DNA of 64,000 bases. It comes from Pectobacterium araliae (GTDB lineage: Bacteria; Pseudomonadota; Gammaproteobacteria; Enterobacterales; Enterobacteriaceae). Location of the stretch: the NCBI RefSeq assembly GCF_037076465.1, contig NZ_AP028908.1, forward strand, positions 4,154,001 through 4,218,000, in the 5' to 3' direction. Below, in pieces: positions 54,280-64,000 of this stretch. Both the position numbers and the translations under genes were made by a program. The notes below the pieces were generated by a model. That model had not been told where the DNA came from. It worked only from the letters and a program-made list of their open reading frames with translations, and did no database searches. Within the stretch, counting starts at the first letter, position 1; each line of letters opens with the position of its first letter.

Positions 54280-55566
54280 ATGAACATTTTAGTAATTGGT
54301 AATGGCGGACGCGAACACGCGCTGGCCTGGAAAGCGGCACAGTCACCGCTGGCGAAACATGTTTATGTTGCTCCGGGAAACGCGGGCACCGCACTTGAAC
54401 CTGCGCTGACCAACGTCGATATCGCCGCAACGGATATTCCAGCGTTAGTCGCTTTTGCGCAGGAAAACCACATCGATCTAACCATCGTTGGCCCAGAATC
54501 CCCCTTAGTTATCGGTGTTGTGGATGCGTTTCAGAGCGCTGGTCTAAAAATCTTTGGTCCAACGCAAGGCGCTGCACAGTTAGAAGGCTCTAAAGCCTTT
54601 ACTAAAGATTTCCTGGCACGCCATAACATCCCGACAGCCGAATACCAGAACTTCACCGAAGTGGAACCCGCGCTGGCCTATGTACGCAGTAAAGGCGCAC
54701 CGATCGTCATCAAGGCCGACGGATTGGCCGCTGGCAAAGGCGTGATTGTCGCCATGACGTTGCAGGAAGCGGAAAACGCCATTCAGGATATGCTAGCGGG
54801 GAATGCATTCGGCGATGCCGGACACCGTATCGTGGTGGAAGAGTTCCTTGATGGCGAAGAAGCCAGCTTCATCGTTATGGTGGATGGCAAGAACGTGCTG
54901 CCGATGGCAACCAGTCAGGATCATAAACGCGTCGGGGATAAAGACACTGGCCCGAATACCGGTGGCATGGGCGCTTACTCGCCAGCTCCGGTCGTGACTG
55001 ATGAAATCCACCAGCGGGTGATGGATCAGGTAATTTGGCCGACCGTTAACGGTATGGCCGCTGAGGGAAATACCTACGTCGGTTTCCTGTATGCCGGTCT
55101 GATGATTTCTGCCGATGGCCAGCCAAAAGTGATCGAATTCAACTGCCGCTTTGGCGATCCAGAAACACAACCAATTATGCTGCGCCTGCGCTCCGATCTG
55201 GTTGAGCTGTGTCTGGCAGCCTGTGACGGCACGCTGGATCAGAAAGATTCAGTCTGGGATGAACGTCCGTCTCTGGGTGTGGTATTGGCTGCAGGCGGTT
55301 ACCCGGCTGACTACAATACGGGTGATGTGATTTCCGGTTTACCACAGCAGGATGCCGAAGATGGCAAAGTCTTCCACGCTGGCACCAAGTTGAACGGCAT
55401 TGATGTCGTCACCAACGGTGGCCGCGTACTGTGCGTCACTGCATTAGGTAATACCGTGGCTGAAGCGCAACAACGCGCTTATGAAATAGCAGCAGGTATT
55501 CAGTGGCAAGGGGTATTCTGCCGAAAAGACATCGGCTACCGTGCCATTGAGCGCGAGCAAGCCTGA
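54280..55566 (+). CDS. purD: Phosphoribosylamine-glycine ligase PurD
   Basis: PurD attaches glycine to phosphoribosylamine early in purine synthesis. The 428-residue ATP-grasp protein shows LVIGNGGREHALAWK, IVIKADGLAAGKGVIVA and PNTGGMGAYSPAP. It follows purH after 17 bases in the purHD operon and is followed by a terminator. Confidence 0.97.
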   Translation: MNILVIGNGGREHALAWKAAQSPLAKHVYVAPGNAGTALEPALTNVDIAATDIPALVAFAQENHIDLTIVGPESPLVIGVVDAFQSAGLKIFGPTQGAAQLEGSKAFTKDFLARHNIPTAEYQNFTEVEPALAYVRSKGAPIVIKADGLAAGKGVIVAMTLQEAENAIQDMLAGNAFGDAGHRIVVEEFLDGEEASFIVMVDGKNVLPMATSQDHKRVGDKDTGPNTGGMGAYSPAPVVTDEIHQRVMDQVIWPTVNGMAAEGNTYVGFLYAGLMISADGQPKVIEFNCRFGDPETQPIMLRLRSDLVELCLAACDGTLDQKDSVWDERPSLGVVLAAGGYPADYNTGDVISGLPQQDAEDGKVFHAGTKLNGIDVVTNGGRVLCVTALGNTVAEAQQRAYEIAAGIQWQGVFCRKDIGYRAIEREQA

Positions 55567-55605
55567 TAAGAAAAAGTTCGGTAAACGATTATCGGATCAA
55601 TACTG

Positions 55606-55630
55606 AAGCCCGGAGACATCCGGGTTTTTT
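55606..55630 (+). terminator. Terminator of purHD
   Basis: AAGCCCGGA and TCCGGGTTT pair over nine positions (one G-T) around a four-base loop, followed by a run of six T residues. Confidence 0.9.
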
Positions 55631-55656
55631 ATAGCCAGATTCTTTATGGCTAATAG

Positions 55657-56343
55657 CTATTTAGGCTGCCACTGGCAGACATCATCCACCACCACCAGCA
55701 GTAGCTGCGTTCCTTCTGGTGCTTCCAACCACGCGACGTTTAGCGCGCGTGTTGCACGCGCTTTTTGCTGCGCGATCCATTCACGCGAGTCTCTGTCAAA
55801 ATCAGGACGAACGACCGTACCGTCACAAGACTGAACCTGCCCTTCCAGCCATTTCCCTTGCTTTAGCATAACCTTGCCTGCACGCAAGACATCACTCAGT
55901 TCCAGCATACGTTTAGCATCAAACTGGTAGAGTGCAACATCATCATCGGATACCGCTTCACGTCTTTCAGCCAACTGCCGCTGCATAAAGCTGACAGTTC
56001 CATCTTCTGCAAAGCGCAAACGTACATCTTCTTGCTGCGCTCCGAGCTGATTACGCTGTATCTCGCGTAGCTTATCCTGCTGGAATGTATAGCGCGTCAC
56101 CACCAGTGCATTGCCCTGAAGCGGGTTGTACACGGTGGTCAGTGCCGTCGTATTCTGCGCATCATCCTTACGCCACAAACGCACAACACCACGATCGGCA
56201 ACGTAACCGCTAGCGAACACTTCCGGCGGTGCGGTGCGGCTACTACAAGCTACCACGGCTATAAGCACGAGGCCTGCGCCACACAAACTTCGTAAAAGCA
56301 AAAGGGGCGAAAACGCCCCTCTGCTTAAACTTTTAACCGGCAT
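55657..56343 (-). CDS. yjaH: DUF1481 lipoprotein YjaH
   Basis: The 228-residue product matches YjaH (DUF1481), a protein of unknown role. Residues about 18-33 form a signal peptide that ends in the lipobox VVACSS, so it is probably a lipoprotein. Its start lies four bases after the hupA stop, suggesting cotranscription with hupA, an arrangement shared with E. coli. It faces the purHD terminator. Confidence 0.87.
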   Translation of the reverse strand: MPVKSLSRGAFSPLLLLRSLCGAGLVLIAVVACSSRTAPPEVFASGYVADRGVVRLWRKDDAQNTTALTTVYNPLQGNALVVTRYTFQQDKLREIQRNQLGAQQEDVRLRFAEDGTVSFMQRQLAERREAVSDDDVALYQFDAKRMLELSDVLRAGKVMLKQGKWLEGQVQSCDGTVVRPDFDRDSREWIAQQKARATRALNVAWLEAPEGTQLLLVVVDDVCQWQPK

Positions 56344-56347
56344 GGGC

Positions 56348-56620
56348 TTATTTAACAGCGTCTTTCAGAGCCTTGCCAGAAACAAACGCTGGCACGTTGG
56401 CAGCAGCAATTTTGATTTCTTTACCGGTTTGTGGGTTGCGGCCAGTGCGCTCATTACGATGGTTCACTTTAAACGTACCAAAACCAACTAATTGTACTGC
56501 ATCACCTTCTTTCAGAGACTCGGTAATTGCCGCCAAAGTTGATTCCAGAGCTGCTTTAGCCTGTGCTTTTGACAGATCAGCTTTGTCCGCAATTACATCA
56601 ATCAGTTGAGTCTTATTCAT
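56348..56620 (-). CDS. hupA: DNA-binding protein HU-alpha
   Basis: HU-alpha is a histone-like nucleoid protein. The 90 residues begin [20 protein letters not shown], and the DNA-binding beta arm is visible as [20 protein letters not shown]. Length and sequence are almost identical to E. coli HupA. The ATG follows AAGGAT. A family alternative (HupB) is excluded by the N-terminus and the yjaG-hupA-yjaH context. Confidence 0.97.
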   Translation of the reverse strand: MNKTQLIDVIADKADLSKAQAKAALESTLAAITESLKEGDAVQLVGFGTFKVNHRNERTGRNPQTGKEIKIAAANVPAFVSGKALKDAVK

Positions 56621-56824
56621 AAGTTATCCTTACAGTGTGTTTATCGCTTGCTAAGCATCGAGTGCGACGGATATGCCCTTTCCCGTTTTAGGGTGTAGTA
56701 GCACTCTCCTGCATACACGCACCGACAGCCACTTTTTTTACGCCCCCCAAATGTAGACCAGACAGGGTGCGAATGTGAAGCCTTAAGACAGGCCATTTCA
56801 GGCCTTAAATCACGTTTTATCGCG

Positions 56825-57415
56825 TTATTGATGCAAATTTATCCCGATGTTACTACTTCCGGCCTCGCGCAGATCGGAACGGAGCCCTTTGATCAGCTCA
56901 ATATCGCGTTCTTCACAGGCCGCCAACAGGCGAAAAATCTCCCATTGGATGTCCCATTCTTCTTCAATCGCAGGCAAAATCTTGAGCTCGTCGTCGGTCA
57001 TTTCTTTGCCAGCCTGCGTCATTTCCAACATAGCAACCGTACGGATGGACGCTTCACTGATGGCTATCGCATGTTCCAGCGTTTCACCGCTTAAGCGCGA
57101 ATGAATCAGCTCACCCAGTGCGATGCAGGCATCAATAGCCGGGTAAACACCGTAAAGATCGTAATCTTCCGCGGCGGGAACCGCTTCTTCCAGCTTTTCC
57201 AACTGGTTATCGAAATTAACCTTCGCATCTTTAACAACTAATGTTTCCCATACCAAATCGAGAATGCGGCGGTAAACCATCGCGTCTCCGAATTCTGTTT
57301 GACGACAAAATTCGTGGTAATTTGGATACATACGTTCACAAAGACATGCCATGAAAGTGACATGTTGCCAGCTCGCCAACTTTTCCAGACGTAAATGAAT
57401 GGGGTTACGTAACAT
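56825..57415 (-). CDS. yjaG: DUF416 family protein YjaG
   Basis: The 196-residue product matches YjaG (DUF416), of unknown role. NPIHLRLEKLASWQHVTF, the CERMYPNY stretch, DLYGVYPAIDACIAL and the C-terminal IKGLRSDLREAG are conserved. It is acidic and helical. The start MLRNPIHL follows the E. coli protein; an ATG four codons upstream is equally open. It stands between nfi and hupA as in E. coli. Confidence 0.88.
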   Translation of the reverse strand: MLRNPIHLRLEKLASWQHVTFMACLCERMYPNYHEFCRQTEFGDAMVYRRILDLVWETLVVKDAKVNFDNQLEKLEEAVPAAEDYDLYGVYPAIDACIALGELIHSRLSGETLEHAIAISEASIRTVAMLEMTQAGKEMTDDELKILPAIEEEWDIQWEIFRLLAACEERDIELIKGLRSDLREAGSSNIGINLHQ

Positions 57416-57492
57416 TTTTATGCTCATTAACGGCGACGGACGGCAGTGTACCTGAAATCACAGTGACGCCCTATGCCTGAATTCCTAAAGTT

Positions 57493-58182
57493 TTACGACA
57501 ATACGCTAGCCGCTTGCAGCCGCTGCCAACGCACAAATGCGGGACGATTCGATGCGACAGCATCAGCCCAACGGGTCGGCTCCGGTAAACGGTAGCCGCG
57601 CATACAAGATTGCACCCAGTGCAATGCACTATCCTGACTGATCCGATGCCCTGTTGCCACAAACAGCGGATTACAGCGCGCTTTGCTACGCCATACCCAA
57701 CCAATCTGCTCACTCTTATCCAGCAAGGGCTGTTGGCTACCGACACTCTCAGCCAACGGCTCAAATCGGCCACAAAGCCGACTTTTCGCCACGCCAATCG
57801 TGGGAATGTCAACGAGCAGACCAAAATGGCTGGCAACGCCGAGACGACGCGGATGGGAAATCCCATGCCCATCGACAAACAGCAGATCCGGTTTCTGTTC
57901 AAGCAACGCCCACGCAGCGAGCAGCCCAGGACATTCACGAAACGAAAGAAAGCCGGGGATATAGGGCATTGTCGTGCTGATACGCGCAATCCTGTATTCT
58001 ACCAGTTCTAACGAAGGATAGCGCATTACCGCAATTGCGGCGCGAGTGACCGAACCTTCTTGCTCAAAGCCAACATCCGCGCCCGCGATAAACGCAGGCT
58101 GTTCAAAAGGTAGATCGTCGTACCGAATCACATCAGAAGCGCGGGCCAGCTGTTCGGCCCGCAGCTGTTGTGTATCAATCAC
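57493..58182 (-). CDS. nfi: Endonuclease V (deoxyinosine 3'-endonuclease)
   Basis: Endonuclease V cuts DNA near deaminated bases such as hypoxanthine. The 229-residue protein has [20 protein letters not shown] with the first catalytic aspartate, [13 protein letters not shown] which wedges the DNA strand, and [16 protein letters not shown] with the second aspartate. It ends 15 bases before hemE begins in this orientation, within a hemE-nfi-yjaG-hupA series. Confidence 0.95.
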   Translation of the reverse strand: MIDTQQLRAEQLARASDVIRYDDLPFEQPAFIAGADVGFEQEGSVTRAAIAVMRYPSLELVEYRIARISTTMPYIPGFLSFRECPGLLAAWALLEQKPDLLFVDGHGISHPRRLGVASHFGLLVDIPTIGVAKSRLCGRFEPLAESVGSQQPLLDKSEQIGWVWRSKARCNPLFVATGHRISQDSALHWVQSCMRGYRLPEPTRWADAVASNRPAFVRWQRLQAASVLS

Positions 58183-58197
58183 ATCACCTCCTGTGAA

Positions 58198-59262
58198 TCA
58201 TGCGTGATAAGCGCGGGACAACCGATGCACGGCCTCAACAAAAACGCCCGCATGCTCCGGCGGCACATCCTGATGAATGCCGTGGCCCAGATTGAAAATA
58301 TGTCCATTGCCTTGCCCAAACCCAGCGAGGATCGAGGCGACTTCCTGCTCGATCCGTGCCGGATCGGCATATAACATTGAGGGGTCCATATTTCCCTGTA
58401 GCGCAACTTTATCGCCTACACGACGGCGTGCATCGGCAATGTCACTCGTCCAGTCCAGCCCCAGCGCATCGCAGCCTGTTGCTGCCATCGCCTCCAGCCA
58501 CTGCCCTCCGCCCTTGGTGAAGAGCGTCACGGGCACTCGGCGACCTTCATTCTCGCGCTGTAAACCATCCACGATTTTATGCATGTAATGCAGGGAGAAC
58601 TCTTTGTAGTCTCGTCCACTCAGCGCGCCACCCCAAGTATCGAACACCATCACCGCCTGCGCACCCGCGCGAATCTGCGCGTTGAGATAAAGAATGACGC
58701 TATCTGCCAGTTTATCCAGCAACAGGTGCAGCGTTTTAGGCTCAGCGAACATCATTTTCTTGATGACGGTAAACGCCTTGCTGCTACCGCCTTCCACCAT
58801 ATAGGTGGCCAGTGTCCACGGACTACCCGAGAAACCGATAAGCGGCACGTCACCGGCGAGGTTTTTACGGATCGTCCGCACCGCGTTCATCACATACCCG
58901 AGTTCCTGTTCTGGATCGGGAACAGGCAGTTTAACCACATCGGCATGCGACGTGATGGGAGAGTGAAAACGTGGACCTTCCCCCGCGTCAAAATAAAGCC
59001 CTAAACCCATGGCATCAGGGATAGTGAGAATGTCAGAGAACAGGATCGCAGCGTCCAGCGCATAACGCCGTAAAGGTTGTAGTGTGACTTCACACGCCAG
59101 CTCTGCATTTTTGCACAGTGACATAAAATCACCCGCCTGCGCACGCGTTGCCTTATATTCCGGTAGATAGCGCCCCGCCTGACGCATCATCCACACCGGG
59201 GTGACATCGACAGGTTGGCGCAATAACGCCCGCAAATAGCGATCATTTTTCAGGTCGGTCAT
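58198..59262 (-). CDS. hemE: Uroporphyrinogen decarboxylase
   Basis: HemE decarboxylates uroporphyrinogen III to coproporphyrinogen III in heme synthesis. The 354-residue protein starts with the signature region [20 protein letters not shown], the active-site aspartate lies in [13 protein letters not shown], and [20 protein letters not shown] is conserved. Length and position between nudC and nfi are as in E. coli. Confidence 0.97.
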   Translation of the reverse strand: MTDLKNDRYLRALLRQPVDVTPVWMMRQAGRYLPEYKATRAQAGDFMSLCKNAELACEVTLQPLRRYALDAAILFSDILTIPDAMGLGLYFDAGEGPRFHSPITSHADVVKLPVPDPEQELGYVMNAVRTIRKNLAGDVPLIGFSGSPWTLATYMVEGGSSKAFTVIKKMMFAEPKTLHLLLDKLADSVILYLNAQIRAGAQAVMVFDTWGGALSGRDYKEFSLHYMHKIVDGLQRENEGRRVPVTLFTKGGGQWLEAMAATGCDALGLDWTSDIADARRRVGDKVALQGNMDPSMLYADPARIEQEVASILAGFGQGNGHIFNLGHGIHQDVPPEHAGVFVEAVHRLSRAYHA

Positions 59263-59379
59263 GTTCTCTTCCTTTCAGCCTCACGACGGTTCTATACCAG
59301 ATAGATGTGATGAAGCGGATGCGTTATAAAACGAACGTGTTATGAAACCAACACATTAATTAGCGTAAATAGTACCACG

Positions 59380-60162
59380 TCAGCCTTCGTTCTCGTGATG
59401 AGCACGGCACAACACTACTGTATCTTCGATAAGTCGACGTGCCACGGTGCCCAGCGGAGGCAACAGCGGAAGTTGGTCATAGCGGAACCAGTCTGCGTCA
59501 CGCAACTCTTTCGGATCGTGCTTGATGTCTCCACCCGCATAATCGGCTGTAAATGCCATCATCAGCGAATGAGGGAATGGCCAAGGCTGCGAACTCACGT
59601 AACGCAGGTTTTTTATCTGAATTTGGCTCTCTTCCATCACCTCACGTACAACCGTCTGTTCTAGTGTTTCGCCCACTTCCACAAACCCAGCCAGCACGGT
59701 GTACATGTTCCCGCGATGCCGATTATGCTGCGCTAGCAAAATTTCATCACCACGGCGAATCGCGACGATGATACAAGGCGCGATCTGCGGATAATAGCGT
59801 TCTCTGCAGTGGTGACATAAGCACGCCAGCTCCGTTTTGCTCCGCACCATTTCATGGCCGCAGTAACCACAAAAGCGATGGGAGCGATAGAATTCAGCAA
59901 GTTGTACGCCTCGCCCCGCCAGTTGGAATAAGCCCGCGTCTTGATCGAGCAGTTGGCGAACCGATACCATGCCAGTATCCCGCCCCTGGCAAACCAGCCA
60001 GACAAGCTGCCCTTGCCATTCACCGATTTGACGAGCTACTTTCCCCTGTAACGACCACGCCGTCGCCGTTCCGCGCGGTAATTCTCCTTGGGGTAGCCAG
60101 ATTTGTACTGCATCGCTCACTACCCACCAGCCGGTTTCATCACCTTTTAGCGTCTGTTCCAT
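59380..60162 (-). CDS. nudC: NAD-capped RNA hydrolase NudC
   Basis: NudC removes NAD caps from RNA and hydrolyses NADH. The 260-residue protein has a Cys4 zinc site (FCGYCGHE and CLCHHC), a Nudix box ([20 protein letters not shown]) and the NADH-pyrophosphatase signature [11 protein letters not shown]. It lies between hemE and the divergent rsd, as in E. coli. Confidence 0.95.
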   Translation of the reverse strand: MEQTLKGDETGWWVVSDAVQIWLPQGELPRGTATAWSLQGKVARQIGEWQGQLVWLVCQGRDTGMVSVRQLLDQDAGLFQLAGRGVQLAEFYRSHRFCGYCGHEMVRSKTELACLCHHCRERYYPQIAPCIIVAIRRGDEILLAQHNRHRGNMYTVLAGFVEVGETLEQTVVREVMEESQIQIKNLRYVSSQPWPFPHSLMMAFTADYAGGDIKHDPKELRDADWFRYDQLPLLPPLGTVARRLIEDTVVLCRAHHENEG

Positions 60163-60270
60163 ATCTTTTTATTGCTCCACTGCCACTTCACTGGCATTTT
60201 ACATTCAGAGTGATTACATAAGTTTTATAACTGGGATTTCAGTTATTTCTTACCGTTCACGGAGTCAACA

Positions 60271-60732
60271 ATGCTAAACCAGCTACAAAGTCTGACTGAA
60301 TACGTTGGTGGCAATAATGCGTTAATCGACCAATGGCTACAAGCGCGTAAGCAGCTTCTGGTGGCTTACTATCATCTGGTTGGCATCAAGCCGAACAAGG
60401 AAACGCTTTCTCTTTTGGATGAAGAGGCATTGGATAATTTTTGCCAGAATCTGGTGGACTATCTTTCTACTGGGCACTTTCATTTATACGAAAAGATGCT
60501 GCATGAAGCCGCGACGCACAGCGAACAAGTCTTAGCGCTTTCCACCCAGCTCGACCTCGCCCTGCAAAATAATACGCAGCAAATTATGACGTTTTACGAT
60601 AGCCATCTGGCGGCAGCCATTGACCATGATAACTGCCTCGAATTCCAGCAGGCACTTTCCAGCGTCGGCGAAGCATTAGAAGAGCGTTTTACGTTAGAAG
60701 ACAACATGATCAAGCAGGTTTACGATAACTAG
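60271..60732 (+). CDS. rsd: Anti-sigma-70 factor Rsd
   Basis: Rsd binds sigma-70 in stationary phase, favouring use of alternative sigma factors. The 153-residue helical protein starts MLNQLQSLTEYVGG and contains LLVAYYHLVGIKP and FCQNLVDYLSTGHFHLYEKM. It is divergent from nudC and lies upstream of the thi operon. The window also carries rnk, fis and hupA among growth-phase regulators. Confidence 0.94.
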   Translation: MLNQLQSLTEYVGGNNALIDQWLQARKQLLVAYYHLVGIKPNKETLSLLDEEALDNFCQNLVDYLSTGHFHLYEKMLHEAATHSEQVLALSTQLDLALQNNTQQIMTFYDSHLAAAIDHDNCLEFQQALSSVGEALEERFTLEDNMIKQVYDN

Positions 60733-60792
60733 TCGTCATTTGACGTTATTTAAGAACATCATCACACACTGGAAAGGCAAAAGCGGCACGCT

Positions 60793-60821
60793 TTGACATC
60801 CGCGTTTTGCCGACATACAGT
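60793..60821 (+). promoter_or_regulatory. Sigma-70 promoter of thiCEF
   Basis: TTGACA (60793-60798) is a perfect -35 box and TACAGT (60816-60821) a fair -10 box, spaced by 17 bases. Transcription would begin near 60828, about 30 bases before the TPP riboswitch. Confidence 0.8.
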
Positions 60822-60857
60822 GTAGGGGTTTTATTGACCCGTTTAACAGACGGGCAA

Positions 60858-61000
60858 ATCTTGTCGGAGTGCCTAGCGTGCTCGTGTTTTGTTTTACGAA
60901 ATCAATCGTTATGACGAAACTTATGAGCGCACAGGCTGAGACCGTTAATTCGGGATCCGCGGAACCTGATCGGGTTAATACCTGCGAAGGGAACAAGAGT
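60858..61000 (+). ncRNA. TPP riboswitch (thi box)
   Basis: The THI element is recognisable from TCTTGTCGGAGTGCC, GGCTGAGACCGTTAATTCGG, GATCCGCGGAACCTGATC and AATACCTGCGAAGGGAACAAGA, with the closing helix TCTTGT/ACAAGA. Thiamine pyrophosphate binding would reduce expression of thiC and following genes, probably by hiding the ribosome-binding site or by termination. Compared with the short E. coli version, the arm between GCC and GGCTGAGA is enlarged to about 60 bases. Confidence 0.93.
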
Positions 61001-61050
61001 AATGCACTTCATTGAGCCCAAGGCTGTGTATTCCCACATACCTGCTCTGA

Positions 61051-63740
<2,690 letters not shown>

Positions 63741-63741
63741 C

Positions 63742-64000
63742 ATGGTAACGACTCACCATCCAGCGCCTGCCGGACTGAGCGATAGCGAATTCATGCGCTA
63801 TAGCCGTCAACTGATGCTGGAGGATATTGGCCCGGAAGGTCAGGAGAAACTCAAAGCCGCCCGCGTTCTGCTGGTTGGGCTGGGTGGGCTGGGGGCGCCC
63901 GCCTCGCTCTATCTGGCTGCCGCTGGGGTCGGCACGCTACTGCTTGCCGACGATGACTCACTGCACATCAGCAACCTGCAACGCCAGATTCTGTATCGCA
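63742..64000 (+). CDS. thiF: Sulfur carrier protein adenylyltransferase ThiF (partial)
   Basis: The reading frame is open to the end of the window and encodes 86 residues. [20 protein letters not shown] and [21 protein letters not shown] (ATP-binding glycine loop) identify an E1-like enzyme; in this place after thiE it is ThiF, which adenylates the ThiS C-terminus for thiazole synthesis. The GGAGG site overlaps the thiE end. The C-terminal two thirds lie beyond the window. Confidence 0.93.
   Translation, partial: MVTTHHPAPAGLSDSEFMRYSRQLMLEDIGPEGQEKLKAARVLLVGLGGLGAPASLYLAAAGVGTLLLADDDSLHISNLQRQILYR

Noticed and set aside
57471..57989. A 172-codon frame overlapping nfi on the same strand
   Set aside because: It is out of frame within the well conserved endonuclease V gene and ends with no recognisable domain.

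Overview
The window looks like chromosomal DNA of a soft-rot enterobacterium, most likely Pectobacterium. This is an inference from gene content and order: msrPQ-aroQ-accBC, aaeXAB/aaeR beside tldD-yhdP-rng-mreBCD-csrD, a periplasmic alpha-carbonic anhydrase beside prmA-dusB-fis, and an aap-type amino-acid transporter next to an rRNA operon. Most of it is conserved core genome of moderate GC. AT-rich accessory DNA occurs mainly in two places.

Layout. (1) 1-8.9 kb: rnk, pmbA (tldE), yjgA, a succinate-semialdehyde dehydrogenase, and the aromatic-acid efflux locus aaeXAB with its divergent regulator aaeR. (2) 8.9-12.7 kb: a small accessory island between aaeR and tldD. It holds an AT-rich 188-codon gene resembling lysozyme-fold toxins, an IS110/IS1111-type element, an IS630-type transposase and an hcp (type VI secretion tube) gene cut off at its 3' end. 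The island is bracketed by two copies of the aaeR/tldD junction. (3) 12.7-36.6 kb: tldD, yhdP, rng, yhdE, mreDCB and csrD on the minus strand, then acuI, msrPQ, aroQ-accBC, yhdT-panF, prmA, carbonic anhydrase and dusB-fis on the plus strand. A relic of a molybdate-binding domain lies between accC and yhdT. (4) 36.6-38.9 kb: a second small island with a P4-type Icd-like gene pair, a divergent YlcI/YnfO-like gene and a 378-codon protein resembling PD-(D/E)XK nucleases. (5) 38.9-46.7 kb: an ASCH protein, an SDR oxidoreductase, an ABC binding-protein/permease pair without its own ATPase, and aapJQMP (yhdWXYZ) behind a sigma-54-type promoter. (6) 46.9-52.4 kb: a complete rRNA operon on the minus strand (16S, tRNA-Glu, 23S, 5S) with P1/P2 promoters, boxA elements and terminator. 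(7) 52.5-64 kb: purHD with a PurR operator, yjaH, hupA, yjaG, nfi, hemE, nudC, rsd, and thiC-thiE-thiF behind a TPP riboswitch. thiF runs off the end.

How the genes fit together. The mre genes set cell shape; fis, hupA, csrD, rsd and rnk are global regulators. aroQ, accBC, purHD, hemE and thiCEF are biosynthetic. TldD and TldE form one protease from two distant loci. Flanking genes place the 5S end of the rRNA operon where E. coli has rrnD and the 16S end where E. coli has rrnE, which suggests a rearrangement through rRNA operons. The most unusual parts are the Hcp/lysozyme-like island, the Icd-like/nuclease island and the intergenic palindromic repeats.
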